Below, in pieces: positions 8,853-16,466 of a stretch of 37,582 nucleotides of DNA. A program made the position numbers and the translations under genes. This DNA is from Saprospiraceae bacterium (lineage in GTDB: Bacteria; Bacteroidota; Bacteroidia; Chitinophagales; Saprospiraceae). The notes beneath the pieces were generated by a model. The model was given only the letters and a program-made list of their open reading frames with translations, searched no databases and was not told the DNA's origin. Position 1 is the first letter of the stretch, and each line of letters opens with the position of its first letter. Where the stretch lies: positions 1 through 37,582 of the forward strand of contig JAKVCT010000017.1 in NCBI GenBank assembly GCA_022448995.1, written 5' to 3'.

Positions 8853-8944
8853 AAGATTATACAAGTAATTCTTATACCTAGAAAATTACTTGTATAATCT
8901 TAAATACTCTGTAACATAAGTAGTTGAATATTACAGAGTATTTA
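8853..8944. repeat. Two abutting perfect hairpins
   Basis: Hairpin one is a perfect 18-bp stem (8853-8870 with 8884-8901) around a 13-base loop. Hairpin two is a perfect 14-bp stem (8901-8914 with 8931-8944), with arm TAAATACTCTGTAA. They share one base at the junction. The second arm belongs to a dispersed repeat family seen elsewhere in the window. The pair lies downstream of the channel gene on the minus strand and upstream of the ATL gene, and could act as terminator or mRNA-end stabiliser. Confidence 0.75.
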
Positions 8945-9092
8945 ATGAGTGGATAAGTACTCTTATTATACTTATATTGAAGTTGTTTGAGAATAGATAA
9001 TCAATGGATGATAGATAAATACTTGGAAGCAACTGCAGGCCTCAGTTTCCAACAACCTATTGAGCTATTTTCAAACAACTTCTGTATTCAGT

Positions 9093-10028
9093 TTATACAT
9101 TATTTGGTTTCTTAATGATTCTTCTTCTAGTTCCTCCATCGTCATCATCATCACCTCCATCACCGTTCTGATTCGCCTTTTCTTCCTCTGCTTTTTTGGC
9201 ATCCAATACCAGTTGAAAATTGTTTACAATAGCTCCAACCACTAAATTCATAAGCAGGTAAGCAGCTATGACCATCCAAGATACATGATAAAATGTTACA
9301 ATTGTATTGGAGCTTTCAGGAATAGTAGTACGTCCCTTTCCATCCTTATTGTTTTGCGTAAATTCATTGTCCAGTAGATTGTAACGTAAATCCGTCCAGT
9401 CTTCCCCAGTCAGAATCCTGAACAAAGTAAAGAAAGCCTCTCCAATATCGCCATAAGGATCTGGGTTACTTATGGTTAGCTCTAAATGTTCAGATTTGGC
9501 ATATTCTGGGTTTTTGAAAAGCGTTACACCAACTACTGCATAGATATACATAATCAGTAAGAATAAGATTGCAATATAAGACAGAGACTTTATAGACTTC
9601 AAGAGTACTCCAATTAATACACGCAGTTCATCAATGGCTCGAATAGATCGAGTCAATTGAACAATCCTAAGCACCCGTAGTGTTGCCAATACACTATTTT
9701 GCTTATCATCAACACTTGGTGCAGCTATAATTTCGTAGACTTCGGGCACAACTCCAATGAGTAGAATAAAAATATCAAACCAGTTCCACCAGTCTGAAAT
9801 GTACTCCTCTGTGCTATTTCGCCCAATCCAACGCAGAATCACCTCCACGAAGAAGATAAAAAGGATAAATAACTGAATATACCGAATATAATTGGGGACT
9901 CCATCATAGGTTTGTACTCCAATCAATACTCCATTCAGTATAATGAATCCCATTATACTAAAATTGAACCAGTTGCTATTAATAATCTTACTAGCAACCT
10001 GCTTCATCTGCGAATTATTATCACTCAT
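9093..10028 (-). CDS. Single-domain voltage-gated cation channel, probable calcium-type filter
   Basis: The 311-residue protein has the six-segment plan of bacterial voltage-gated channels (NaChBac/NavAb type): S1 about 22-40, S2 about 48-67, S3 about 80-97, S4 about 115-133, S5 about 148-170, and S6 about 248-275. S4 carries Arg at 118, 121, 127 and 130, with Gln at 124. The pore loop reads LTGEDWTDL (206-214); known bacterial sodium channels have TLESW, whereas TGEDW is a calcium-channel-like filter, and the extra Asp213 favours calcium in engineered channels. An unusually long loop (about 214-245) separates filter and S6. The tail holds a GGDDDDDGG run and a basic end. The AAA+ gene lies 65 bases upstream on the same strand. 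Confidence 0.88.
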   Translation of the reverse strand: MSDNNSQMKQVASKIINSNWFNFSIMGFIILNGVLIGVQTYDGVPNYIRYIQLFILFIFFVEVILRWIGRNSTEEYISDWWNWFDIFILLIGVVPEVYEIIAAPSVDDKQNSVLATLRVLRIVQLTRSIRAIDELRVLIGVLLKSIKSLSYIAILFLLIMYIYAVVGVTLFKNPEYAKSEHLELTISNPDPYGDIGEAFFTLFRILTGEDWTDLRYNLLDNEFTQNNKDGKGRTTIPESSNTIVTFYHVSWMVIAAYLLMNLVVGAIVNNFQLVLDAKKAEEEKANQNGDGGDDDDDGGTRRRIIKKPNNV

Positions 10029-10093
10029 AATAGTAAGTTGAATTTAGGTTTCTTTTCTAGTCCAAAAAGAATAAGCTTGTGTTTCTAGTTTCT

Positions 10094-11443
10094 TTATAGT
10101 GTTCTTCCCTCTTTCTTAAACTCCTTCTTTACCCCTTCTCTTATATCATCTATATTAATCGTACCATCTCCACGTCTTAATGCTGTCAACGAACAATACC
10201 TTAGTACATTTATAATACTTCCTCCTGTTACCTCAAACTCATGAGCCAAGGCCTCAAAATTTACATCATCACTAATCTTTACCTTACCCGAAAATGCATT
10301 TGACCAAAGCTTATGGCGTTGTTCAAAGTTTGGTGCAGGAAAATAAATAATAGATTGAAAACGTCGAGTAAAGGCAATGTCCATATTAGCCTTCAAGTTA
10401 GTTGCCAAAATAACTACCCCTGAGAAATCCTCAACACGTTGCAACAAGTATGCTACCTCTTGATTGGCGTGACGATCTTTTGAATCTGATGTTGCAGTAC
10501 GTTTCCCAAAGAGGGCATCTGCCTCATCAAAAAATAGGATCCAATTTTTATTCTCTGCTTGATCAAAGATATTTGCCATATTCTTTTCTGTCTCTCCAAT
10601 ATATTTGGAGACTACCTGAGACAAATCAATCCTATATACATCCAATCCCATAGATTTCCCTAACAAACAAGCCGTCAAGGTTTTTCCTGTGCCCGGAGGG
10701 CCATAAAACAAAGCTCGATATCCTCGTTTCAGTTGTTTACTCAGCCCCCAATCATCCATGATAGTATCTTGGTGCTCAATCCATGCAGATAACTCGGAAA
10801 TTTCAGATAAAACTACTGGATCTAAAACGAGATCCGACCAATCTAGACGGGTACCTAATCGCTTAGCAGGAAAACTTGTTGAGAAATCAGGTTTATAAGG
10901 TTTTCCACTTGTCAAAAAAGTTAAATACTCTTCACTAATCTCTAGACTAGAGCTCAATAAAGGTTCACTTCCTTTGTGCAGACCTAATTTAAGAATATTT
11001 TGTCTGTAGAAAAAATGTTCCGGCTTGAATAAATCAATTAACTGTATACGTAGATTAAGATTGCGTCCTGCAATAATAAATGCAGCCGTCTCTCCTGTTG
11101 GTAAGAAACCACTATGAAAACGCCCTTTCAGTCCACCAAACTCTGTATATACTCTGTCATAGGTCTTATTCTTAGTAAAAAAGACATCAAGCATATCTGG
11201 ACGTATGTGTGGCAATAAACTGATAATCAAAATAATTCGCTCTTGAAAAGACATTTTGTAGTGCTTCACTACACGAGCATAGATAGAGGTCTCGTTATCC
11301 ACATTCGGGGGTAATATTTCATACACACTATCGTACGTAGAGTCCTGCCCAAAGTAAAGGCGCAAGCGAGTATCTATAACCTTCTTGAACCATCGGATTT
11401 CGGCTTCTAATGTTTTAGCATTTTTTGCAGCAGGTGTTAACAT
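10094..11443 (-). CDS. AAA+ ATPase of the contractile-injection-system-associated type
   Basis: This 449-residue protein has an N-terminal region of about 200 residues without a named domain, then one AAA+ module: Walker A GPPGTGKT (248-255), pore-like motif SKYIGETE (279-286), Walker B LFFDEADA (303-310), sensor-1 ATN (347-349), arginine-finger region FTRRF (358-362), and GGS in the lid. The wording around these motifs (GYRALFYGPPGTGKT, ENKNWILFFDEADALFGKR) is what I know from ATPases encoded in extracellular contractile injection (Afp/PVC-like) clusters. No sheath, tube or baseplate genes are in this window. A 65-base gap to the channel gene suggests co-transcription. The substrate is unknown. 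Confidence 0.85.
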   Translation of the reverse strand: MLTPAAKNAKTLEAEIRWFKKVIDTRLRLYFGQDSTYDSVYEILPPNVDNETSIYARVVKHYKMSFQERIILIISLLPHIRPDMLDVFFTKNKTYDRVYTEFGGLKGRFHSGFLPTGETAAFIIAGRNLNLRIQLIDLFKPEHFFYRQNILKLGLHKGSEPLLSSSLEISEEYLTFLTSGKPYKPDFSTSFPAKRLGTRLDWSDLVLDPVVLSEISELSAWIEHQDTIMDDWGLSKQLKRGYRALFYGPPGTGKTLTACLLGKSMGLDVYRIDLSQVVSKYIGETEKNMANIFDQAENKNWILFFDEADALFGKRTATSDSKDRHANQEVAYLLQRVEDFSGVVILATNLKANMDIAFTRRFQSIIYFPAPNFEQRHKLWSNAFSGKVKISDDVNFEALAHEFEVTGGSIINVLRYCSLTALRRGDGTINIDDIREGVKKEFKKEGRTL

Positions 11444-11601
11444 GTGATCAAAGGGTTTTTGGGGTTATCCAATGCTTGTTTTATAATTTGAATAGAATAA
11501 GCGAATTATAAACACATTCACTGGCTTTTAAGCACAAGTGCTAAAATGTCATTTTTTCTGCAAAAAACAAAATAAGTAAGTAATAGCTTCCATGAAAAAT
11601 A

Positions 11602-11609
11602 TAATTTTG
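11602..11609 (+). promoter_or_regulatory. Bacteroidota-type -7 box upstream of the PqiA-like gene
   Basis: TAATTTTG matches the TAnnTTTG consensus exactly. It lies 30 bases before the ATG, which would give a leader of roughly 20-25 bases. No strong -33 TTTG element is evident. Confidence 0.45.
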
Positions 11610-11639
11610 TCATCACGTTCATAAGTTTATAAAATAAAA

Positions 11640-12569
11640 ATGGTCAAAAATCTTTTTTCTATGTCCTACCAACAAATCAAGATACTTCCAATTCTCCTCA
11701 GTATTATGTTCCTTGTATTGGGTATATATCTCAATCAACAATTGATTGATAACAGCATCCAACTTAAAGAAGAAAAAAATACCTACACCCAAAAACTCAA
11801 TTATAAGAAAAGATTTTTAGATAAAAATGAATGGATCAAAGGTTCTAAGGGAAGTATTGTAGTTAATACTACACACCTACAGTTAGAACAGAGAATCAAA
11901 GATAAAAAAGAGGCTATATACACTAGTACACAACTTATCCTTCTGAGTTGTATCCTCTATGGCTTGTTGATGCTATTGTTCCAATATATTCAAAAACAGG
12001 AAAACCACTTTGCTCTAGGAATCATTAGCTTATCTCTAGTTTGTCTACACGCAGGGCTCTTCTGTCCCATGCTAGAGATTGCAGCTTTCGAACAAGACTT
12101 AGACTTAGGTAAGATGCCTATTAGTACTACCGTTTTAGGAGTAGATATTTCTATCAAATTTGAAAAAGTTTTTGAGGGTAGAATGTATTTCTTTTATCAA
12201 AGTAAGTCAGTAAAAGAGTTGATTGGAGTACTCTTCTCTCAGGGGAACTATGTTGTAGGAATCAGTATTCTTTCTTTTAGCGTTCTTTTTCCTCTAATCA
12301 AAACCTTAATCACACTTTGGGCATGTCTACAGAGTAGCATTTCTCAACGTAAATGGTTCAAACTTTTCATTGCCAATTTGGGAAAATGGTCTATGGCTGA
12401 TGTCTTTGTTGTAGCTACATTCTTAGCATTTTTAGCATTTGATAATATGCAGGTAGGTGTTGGTACAGAAAGTAATACCCTCTTAGGTTTATATTTTTTT
12501 ATAGCTTATTGTTTCTTATCCATATTGAGCTCGTCTATACTTAAAAAGCAACATAAGCACCAAGCCTAA
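11640..12569 (+). CDS. PqiA-like (paraquat-inducible protein A family) membrane protein
   Basis: The protein has 309 residues and about five to six membrane segments. The first (about 13-29) is followed by a charged extracytoplasmic stretch (about 30-92). The C-terminal half contains the PqiA signature: FPLIKTLITL followed by LGKWSMADVFVVATFLAFLAF (about 237-257). PqiA/YebS proteins work with MCE-type proteins in lipid movement between membranes in proteobacteria. No MCE gene is adjacent here, so that role is only inferred. The two Cys of typical PqiA zinc ribbons are absent, and only one module is present instead of two. The downstream neighbour is the insertion sequence. Confidence 0.7.
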   Translation: MVKNLFSMSYQQIKILPILLSIMFLVLGIYLNQQLIDNSIQLKEEKNTYTQKLNYKKRFLDKNEWIKGSKGSIVVNTTHLQLEQRIKDKKEAIYTSTQLILLSCILYGLLMLLFQYIQKQENHFALGIISLSLVCLHAGLFCPMLEIAAFEQDLDLGKMPISTTVLGVDISIKFEKVFEGRMYFFYQSKSVKELIGVLFSQGNYVVGISILSFSVLFPLIKTLITLWACLQSSISQRKWFKLFIANLGKWSMADVFVVATFLAFLAFDNMQVGVGTESNTLLGLYFFIAYCFLSILSSSILKKQHKHQA

Positions 12570-12779
12570 AAGGATGACTTTTGTACAAACTCAACATATT
12601 GGTTATCAAACAATTTTGAATGCTTCATCTACTTAGGGAGGTTCAGTATTAAGCATATTTCTTCTCTCACCTTTTGCCATTGCTGTTGTGCGAAGTAATG
12701 TTAAAGTAAAAATAGCTGAAACAAAGTTACAGCAAAAAAAGTAAGTAAAGTTATTTGAAATAAATAAAATAAAATAAAG

Positions 12780-13172
12780 ATGGGACAAGCACTTTCTTTA
12801 GCACTCCGTGAACAGATAGTTCAACTTCATCAAACGGGAAAAAGATTTACTGAAATAAGTAGAGAATTAGATATTCCTTATTCAACAATTCGTCAAATTT
12901 GGGGACGATTTAAAGAAAAAGGACTAGCTGGCTTAGGTGCTGATTATCAGAATTGTGGTAGAAAAGAAAGTCCCTATGAAGCTGTAAAACGAGTAGGCTT
13001 ATGGCTTCGTCGTTTACATCCAAATTGGGGAGCTCCTTATATCCGTATGATATTGGTAGATCGTTACGGAGAAGAGGCTGTTCCTAGTGCAAGAACTTTG
13101 CAGTATGCTTTTAAACAAGCAGGTCTAAACAAACTTAGACCTGTGCGTGTAGTTCGTGAAAAAAAAAGTTAA
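12780..13172 (+). CDS. IS transposase, upstream frame (DNA-binding domain)
   Basis: The product is 130 residues. A helix-turn-helix lies at about 22-45 (FTEISRELDIPYSTIRQIWGR), followed by a second winged-helix-like part (SARTLQYAFKQAGLNKLRP), as in the N-terminal half of IS481/IS630-like transposases. The frame ends with VVREKKS just after a run of nine A residues (13159-13167). The catalytic half continues in the +1 frame, so a full transposase needs a frame change at this run. ATG at 12780 follows the inverted repeat by about 70 bases. Confidence 0.85.
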   Translation: MGQALSLALREQIVQLHQTGKRFTEISRELDIPYSTIRQIWGRFKEKGLAGLGADYQNCGRKESPYEAVKRVGLWLRRLHPNWGAPYIRMILVDRYGEEAVPSARTLQYAFKQAGLNKLRPVRVVREKKS

Positions 13173-13977
13173 AGAGGTTCATGATGAATGGCAAATAGAT
13201 GCAAAAGAAAATTTAACACTACAAGATGGCTCACGAGCTTGTTATTTAAATATAGTAGATAAAAAGTCAGGAGCGGTCTTAGCAAGTCATTGTTTTGGGA
13301 AGAAAAATATTAATCAGGTTAAGGAAACAGTTGTTCGAGATGCTTTAATTGATTCTTTTCAAAACTGGGGAAAACCAAAGTCTATACGAGTAGATAATGG
13401 ACATCCTCTAGGAGACCCTCAACGAAAAAGTATAAGCACCTTAGGTCTATGGATTATTGCTTGTGGGATTGATCTAATTTATAATCGTCCTCGCCGTCCT
13501 ACAGACAATGCTTCTGTAGAGAGAATGCAACAAACCACTAAAAATTGGGCGGAAATCAGGAAAGCTAAAAACTTAGAGGATTTACAATTAAGACTTGATC
13601 ATATTGGAGTTATACAGAGAGAATCTTATAAAGTGAGCCGACTCAAAAATCAAACTAGAAAAGAAATTTTTCCTCAGTTGTGGCTAAACCCTAATGAGTA
13701 TCAGCAAAAAGATTTCGCTGCTGATAGAGCTTTTGCTACATTAGAACAGCGATTACTTGTTAGGATTGCTAATAAATCTGGTCGAATAGCTTTGTATGGA
13801 CATTATTATACCATTGGTCGTAAATATGCTCGGTTAGAGGTGGCTGTTCGATTTATTTCAGCTACCTGTTCTTGGGAAGTTTTCGACAAAACAGGGAAGT
13901 TCTTAAAGCGTATTTTTGCTTCTAATTTTACAAAAGAACGATTATGGGACTTAACTTTGCCTAAAAATAATACTTAA
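13156..13977 (+). CDS. IS transposase, downstream frame (rve catalytic domain)
   Basis: The product is 273 residues in the frame overlapping the previous one. The integrase-core acidic residues are visible: Asp15 (EWQID), Asp80 (IRVDNG) and Glu122 (RRPTDNASVERMQ), the D,D,E pattern of rve transposases. A C-terminal Mu-transposase-like or SH3-like segment follows (GRIALYGHYYTIGRKYARLEVAVRF), and the end KNNT lies close to the right inverted repeat. A GTG at 13156 is available, but expression most likely comes as a fusion through slippage on the nine-A run. No internal stop is seen, so the element looks functional if slippage occurs. Confidence 0.85.
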   Translation: MKKKVKEVHDEWQIDAKENLTLQDGSRACYLNIVDKKSGAVLASHCFGKKNINQVKETVVRDALIDSFQNWGKPKSIRVDNGHPLGDPQRKSISTLGLWIIACGIDLIYNRPRRPTDNASVERMQQTTKNWAEIRKAKNLEDLQLRLDHIGVIQRESYKVSRLKNQTRKEIFPQLWLNPNEYQQKDFAADRAFATLEQRLLVRIANKSGRIALYGHYYTIGRKYARLEVAVRFISATCSWEVFDKTGKFLKRIFASNFTKERLWDLTLPKNNT

Positions 13978-14038
13978 ACTTCAATTCGCTCTGTTTTACT
14001 TTAACATTACTTCGCACAACAATTGCTGCAAAAGGTGA

Positions 14039-14272
14039 CCAAAAGATCTAGGACTCAATGGAACGTCAGACAAAGAATTCTCCTCATTGACTGCTTCTTC
14101 TAACTCACTTTTATCTAAAAGCTTGTACTTGAAAGACAGGCTTACAAGATATAAATCGTTCAAATTTAAGCCTTTACAACGTTCGGACAACGAAGCAGCT
14201 CCTTCGGAACGTCAATGTTCGTCCTTCTTTGTTGCTGATAACCCATATAGTCCATTTAATCCAGTTGGGTAG
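14039..14272 (+). pseudogene. Remnant of an unrecognised gene's 3' end, also found at 37402-37582
   Basis: The frame is open from 14039 to a stop at 14270-14272 with no good start. It reads ...LYLKDRLTRYKSFKFKPLQ...SERQCSSFFVADNPYSPFNPVG. A second copy on the opposite strand at the right window edge encodes LYLTNRLTEYKSFNFKSLQ and ERQCSSFFVADNPYSPINPVG, but is split by a one-base insertion and a repeat insertion. Several of the differences are synonymous, suggesting it was once protein. Alternatively it is a conserved non-coding repeat. I recognise no family. Confidence 0.45.
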
Positions 14273-14352
14273 ATTTTGCTAAGTTTTTGGCGAAACTAAG
14301 TCTTGATTATTACGTTTGACAGCACATTTTTTCACGTAATTTATCCAAACTC

Positions 14353-14412
14353 TAAAAAGAAATTACCCCGCTTTTTGTACTTTATGGTCAAAAGCGGGGT
14401 AATTTCTTTTTA
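14353..14412. terminator. Perfect 23-bp hairpin, copy 1
   Basis: The arms run 14353-14375 and 14390-14412, core AAATTACCCCGCTTTT, with a 14-base loop TGTACTTTATGGTC. A- and T-runs on both arms make it a possible terminator in both directions, for the gene remnant and for the S41 protease operon. A near-identical hairpin lies at 37264-37323. Confidence 0.8.
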
Positions 14413-14523
14413 AATTTATCTTTTAAGTACTTGATTATCAGTTTTTTTTCTTAATACTGAACCACAAAGTGCTCTGCGAAGCAAAAGTCCCTACAAAGGC
14501 AGAGCAAAAAGAAAAGGTAATCA

Positions 14524-14547
14524 AAACCCCGAAGGGCTCAGCGAAGT
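14524..14547. repeat. GAA-loop micro-palindrome repeat, type copy
   Basis: AACCCCGAAGGGCTCAGCGAA followed by GTAA is close to the family consensus: CCC-GAA-GGG, a CTC spacer, then NGC/AAC-GAA-GNN. Other well-conserved copies lie at 170-193, 2258-2274, 25129-25150, 31385-31402, 31569-31590, 34107-34128 and 37487-37505. Degenerate ones lie near 131, 14170, 19028, 25012, 28100, 29751, 32756, 36041 and 36206. They occur in both orientations and only between genes or in gene remnants. Confidence 0.75.
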
Positions 14548-14617
14548 AAGCTTCTTTTTAACTCACATTGTAAACAACTAATTATCAGCGGGTTATTTTA
14601 ATACTAAACATCCCTAC

Positions 14618-16267
14618 CTAATTTTGTAAGATCTTCTGATAATCAATTCCACTCTTGATCAAGGCTGCACTTTTTTGAATATCCTTGTCCATAGAAGAAT
14701 TATTTTCAAGCATTCCTTCCTCATAATAATAACGCGTGACAACCTCTTGCTGCAACAATTGTAAAATACGCTCTTTATTTGCTCTCAAGATTGCCTCCTT
14801 ATTACTAGAGATCAACTCTTTTAACTGCAGTAAATCTTCTTCAATAGCCTCTTCATAAGTTTCCTTCCTTACTATTTTTTCAAACGAAGCTAGTGCCTGT
14901 TCTGTATTTGTAGAAAAGCTATAATCCTTATCTTTCAAGAATAAAATAAAATCTTCAAAATCTTGATCCTTCAATGCAAAAACTTCTGCAGCAGGAATGT
15001 TTTCATGTTTAGTACGATATTGTGTCGCAAAATCAAAAAACAACAGTTGTTGTTTTAGACTATTTTGGATACTCTTGAAATTCATCCAAACAGTAGGTAT
15101 ATCCGGAGCAATTCCTCCTCCATCATAGACAGTTCGTCCTCCCTGAGTCTCAAAAGCAGTGCGCAAGCTGTCGGCAATCGGTACAGGTACTCCATCTTTA
15201 TATTTGGAGGATTGTATACAACGACCACTAGGTACATAATAACGCGCCGTTGTTAGCTTTAGCTTAGCACCATGGCTCAAGTCTCTAGTATTTTGCACTA
15301 ATCCCTTCCCAAAAGAACGTTCTCCCAAAATAACTCCTCGATCTAAGTCCTGGATCGCTCCTGCTACAATCTCTGACGCAGAAGCAGATGTATTATCTAT
15401 CAAGACAACTAAAGGAGACTCTATATCCACAGGAATATTTTGTGTTCTAAATGTTTGATGTTTTGCTTTATCCTTACCTTTAATTTGTACAATTACCTCT
15501 CCTTGAGGAATAAAGACATTAGCCACACTTACCGCTTCGGTCAGTAAACCTCCAGAATTTCCTCTCAAGTCTAGAATAATACCTTCGATCTTGGTTCCCC
15601 TATTTAAAGTTTTCAAGGCTTCTGCAACATACTCCCCTGCATTTTCAGAAAAAGAAGTGAGAACAATATAAGCTATATTCCCATCTACAATTCCGGCATA
15701 AGGTACACAAGGGACTTGTATTTCTTGACGAGTCAATATTTTTTTGATCGTTTCTTTGCTTTCTTTACGCTGCACCTCTATACTCACCTCAGTGCCAGGT
15801 ATCCCTCGCATGACGGAGCTAACTTCTTGAGTTGTTCTTCCTTTCATAGGTTGCCCATCGGCGCCAACTACTAAATCTCCTGCACGTAGTCCAGCCTTAG
15901 CCGCAGCTCCCCCCTTATATATTTCTAGGATCTCTACATAATCTGATCGACGAATAATAGATGCACCTACTCCTCCATAATGCCCAGCCAAAGAAGACCG
16001 AAATTCAGCAACTTCATCTGCAGGAATATATACAGTATAGGGATCTAAACTACGCAACATTGCATCCATTCCTGATGTCATTAGTTTTTCAGGATCTACC
16101 TCGTCAGCATAGTAGGTATTCAATTCTTTATATACATTAGAATAGATCTCAAGATTTTTAGCCATCTCGAAATCATCTGTCAGTGTTGTGGACAAGCCTC
16201 CCCAGGCAATTGCAAAAAACACTGCGATATAAGCTAAGGGACGCCATTTTATATTTTTGATCTGCAT
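14618..16267 (-). CDS. S41-family C-terminal processing peptidase (second of a tandem pair)
   Basis: The protein has 549 residues. An uncleaved signal or anchor segment (about 9-27) places it in the periplasm. A PDZ domain follows at about 95-170 (GGVGASI...GLRAGDLVV), then the S41 domain with ILDLRGNSGG (230-240), the nucleophile in TSASASE (Ser296) and the general base in SFGKGLVQ (Lys321), 25 residues apart as in Prc/CtpA. The C-terminal 170 residues are helical and charged. Such proteases trim or degrade periplasmic and cell-wall-related proteins. It is the last gene of the run murI-S41-S41, 199 bases after its paralogue. Confidence 0.93.
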   Translation of the reverse strand: MQIKNIKWRPLAYIAVFFAIAWGGLSTTLTDDFEMAKNLEIYSNVYKELNTYYADEVDPEKLMTSGMDAMLRSLDPYTVYIPADEVAEFRSSLAGHYGGVGASIIRRSDYVEILEIYKGGAAAKAGLRAGDLVVGADGQPMKGRTTQEVSSVMRGIPGTEVSIEVQRKESKETIKKILTRQEIQVPCVPYAGIVDGNIAYIVLTSFSENAGEYVAEALKTLNRGTKIEGIILDLRGNSGGLLTEAVSVANVFIPQGEVIVQIKGKDKAKHQTFRTQNIPVDIESPLVVLIDNTSASASEIVAGAIQDLDRGVILGERSFGKGLVQNTRDLSHGAKLKLTTARYYVPSGRCIQSSKYKDGVPVPIADSLRTAFETQGGRTVYDGGGIAPDIPTVWMNFKSIQNSLKQQLLFFDFATQYRTKHENIPAAEVFALKDQDFEDFILFLKDKDYSFSTNTEQALASFEKIVRKETYEEAIEEDLLQLKELISSNKEAILRANKERILQLLQQEVVTRYYYEEGMLENNSSMDKDIQKSAALIKSGIDYQKILQN

Positions 16268-16466
16268 GATTATACATTAATTAATACTCTGTAACATAAA
16301 TTTTCAAACGCTTCCAATCGGATCTTTTATTCCTAATTTGGCTTCAAGAATTGAAGTTAGAGCCTGTCTAAAAATTAGTGTGTTTGTTATATGTGAGTAT
16401 ATTTTAGAAGAAATTTAGACATGCTTTTAGAAGAAGCATAAGATGTATACGAGAACGTTGGGATAA
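16268..16466. repeat. Short repeats between the two S41 genes
   Basis: Two things are seen. TTAATACTCTGTAACATAA (about 16279-16297) belongs to a dispersed family. A small imperfect inverted repeat (AGCCTGTCTAAAAATT near 16361 and AATTTAGACATGCTTTT near 16412) looks like a tiny MITE or IS relic. A related arm recurs at about 34149-34172. Confidence 0.5.

Larger units (their letters stand above)
12684..14021 (+). mobile_element. Complete insertion sequence (integrase-fold, IS481/IS3-like), 1338 bp
   Basis: Both ends carry the same perfect 28-bp inverted repeat, beginning TGTTGTGCGAAGTAATG (12684-12711 and 13994-14021). Both flanks carry ATTGC (12679-12683 and 14022-14026), a 5-bp target duplication. 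The element holds two overlapping frames that together make one transposase with a DDE triad. Perfect ends and intact duplication indicate a recent insertion. Family assignment rests on the rve-type catalytic motifs and the 5'-TG end; a database comparison could move it. Confidence 0.9.
12666..14037. repeat. Palindrome split by the insertion sequence
   Basis: TCACCTTTTGC (12668-12678) and GCAAAAGGTGA (14028-14038) are perfect complements. With the IS and one copy of its target duplication removed, they form an 11-bp stem around a 7-base loop. The IS target, ATTGC, lies inside that loop. Confidence 0.75.
14022..14617. other. Intergenic region with decayed gene end, terminator and repeats
   Basis: This region holds the right-hand target duplication, an old gene fragment (14039-14272), a long perfect hairpin, and two copies of the TTAATACTGAAC/TTGATTATCAG repeat family (14426-14455 and 14573-14610). 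It also holds an 8-bp stem TGCTCTGC/GCAGAGCA (14470-14506) and a textbook GAA-loop repeat at 14524-14547. Confidence 0.6.

Noticed and set aside
9060..9245. Plus-strand frame rich in Ser and Ile opposite the channel gene end
   Set aside because: It is the reverse of the poly-Asp and Glu/Lys codons of the channel tail and carries no signal of its own.
10094..11443. Presence of a full contractile injection system
   Set aside because: Only the ATPase type fits. No sheath, tube, baseplate or spike gene is in the window.
12668..14038. The CACCTTTTGC arms as the terminal repeats of the IS
   Set aside because: The six bases between these arms and TGTTGTGCG do not match between the two ends, and ATTGC is duplicated just outside TGTTGTG, so the arms belong to the target palindrome.
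13996..14190. Minus-strand open frame across the right IS end
   Set aside because: It runs through the IS inverted repeat and the target duplication, so it was created by the insertion, and it is antisense to the better-supported gene remnant.
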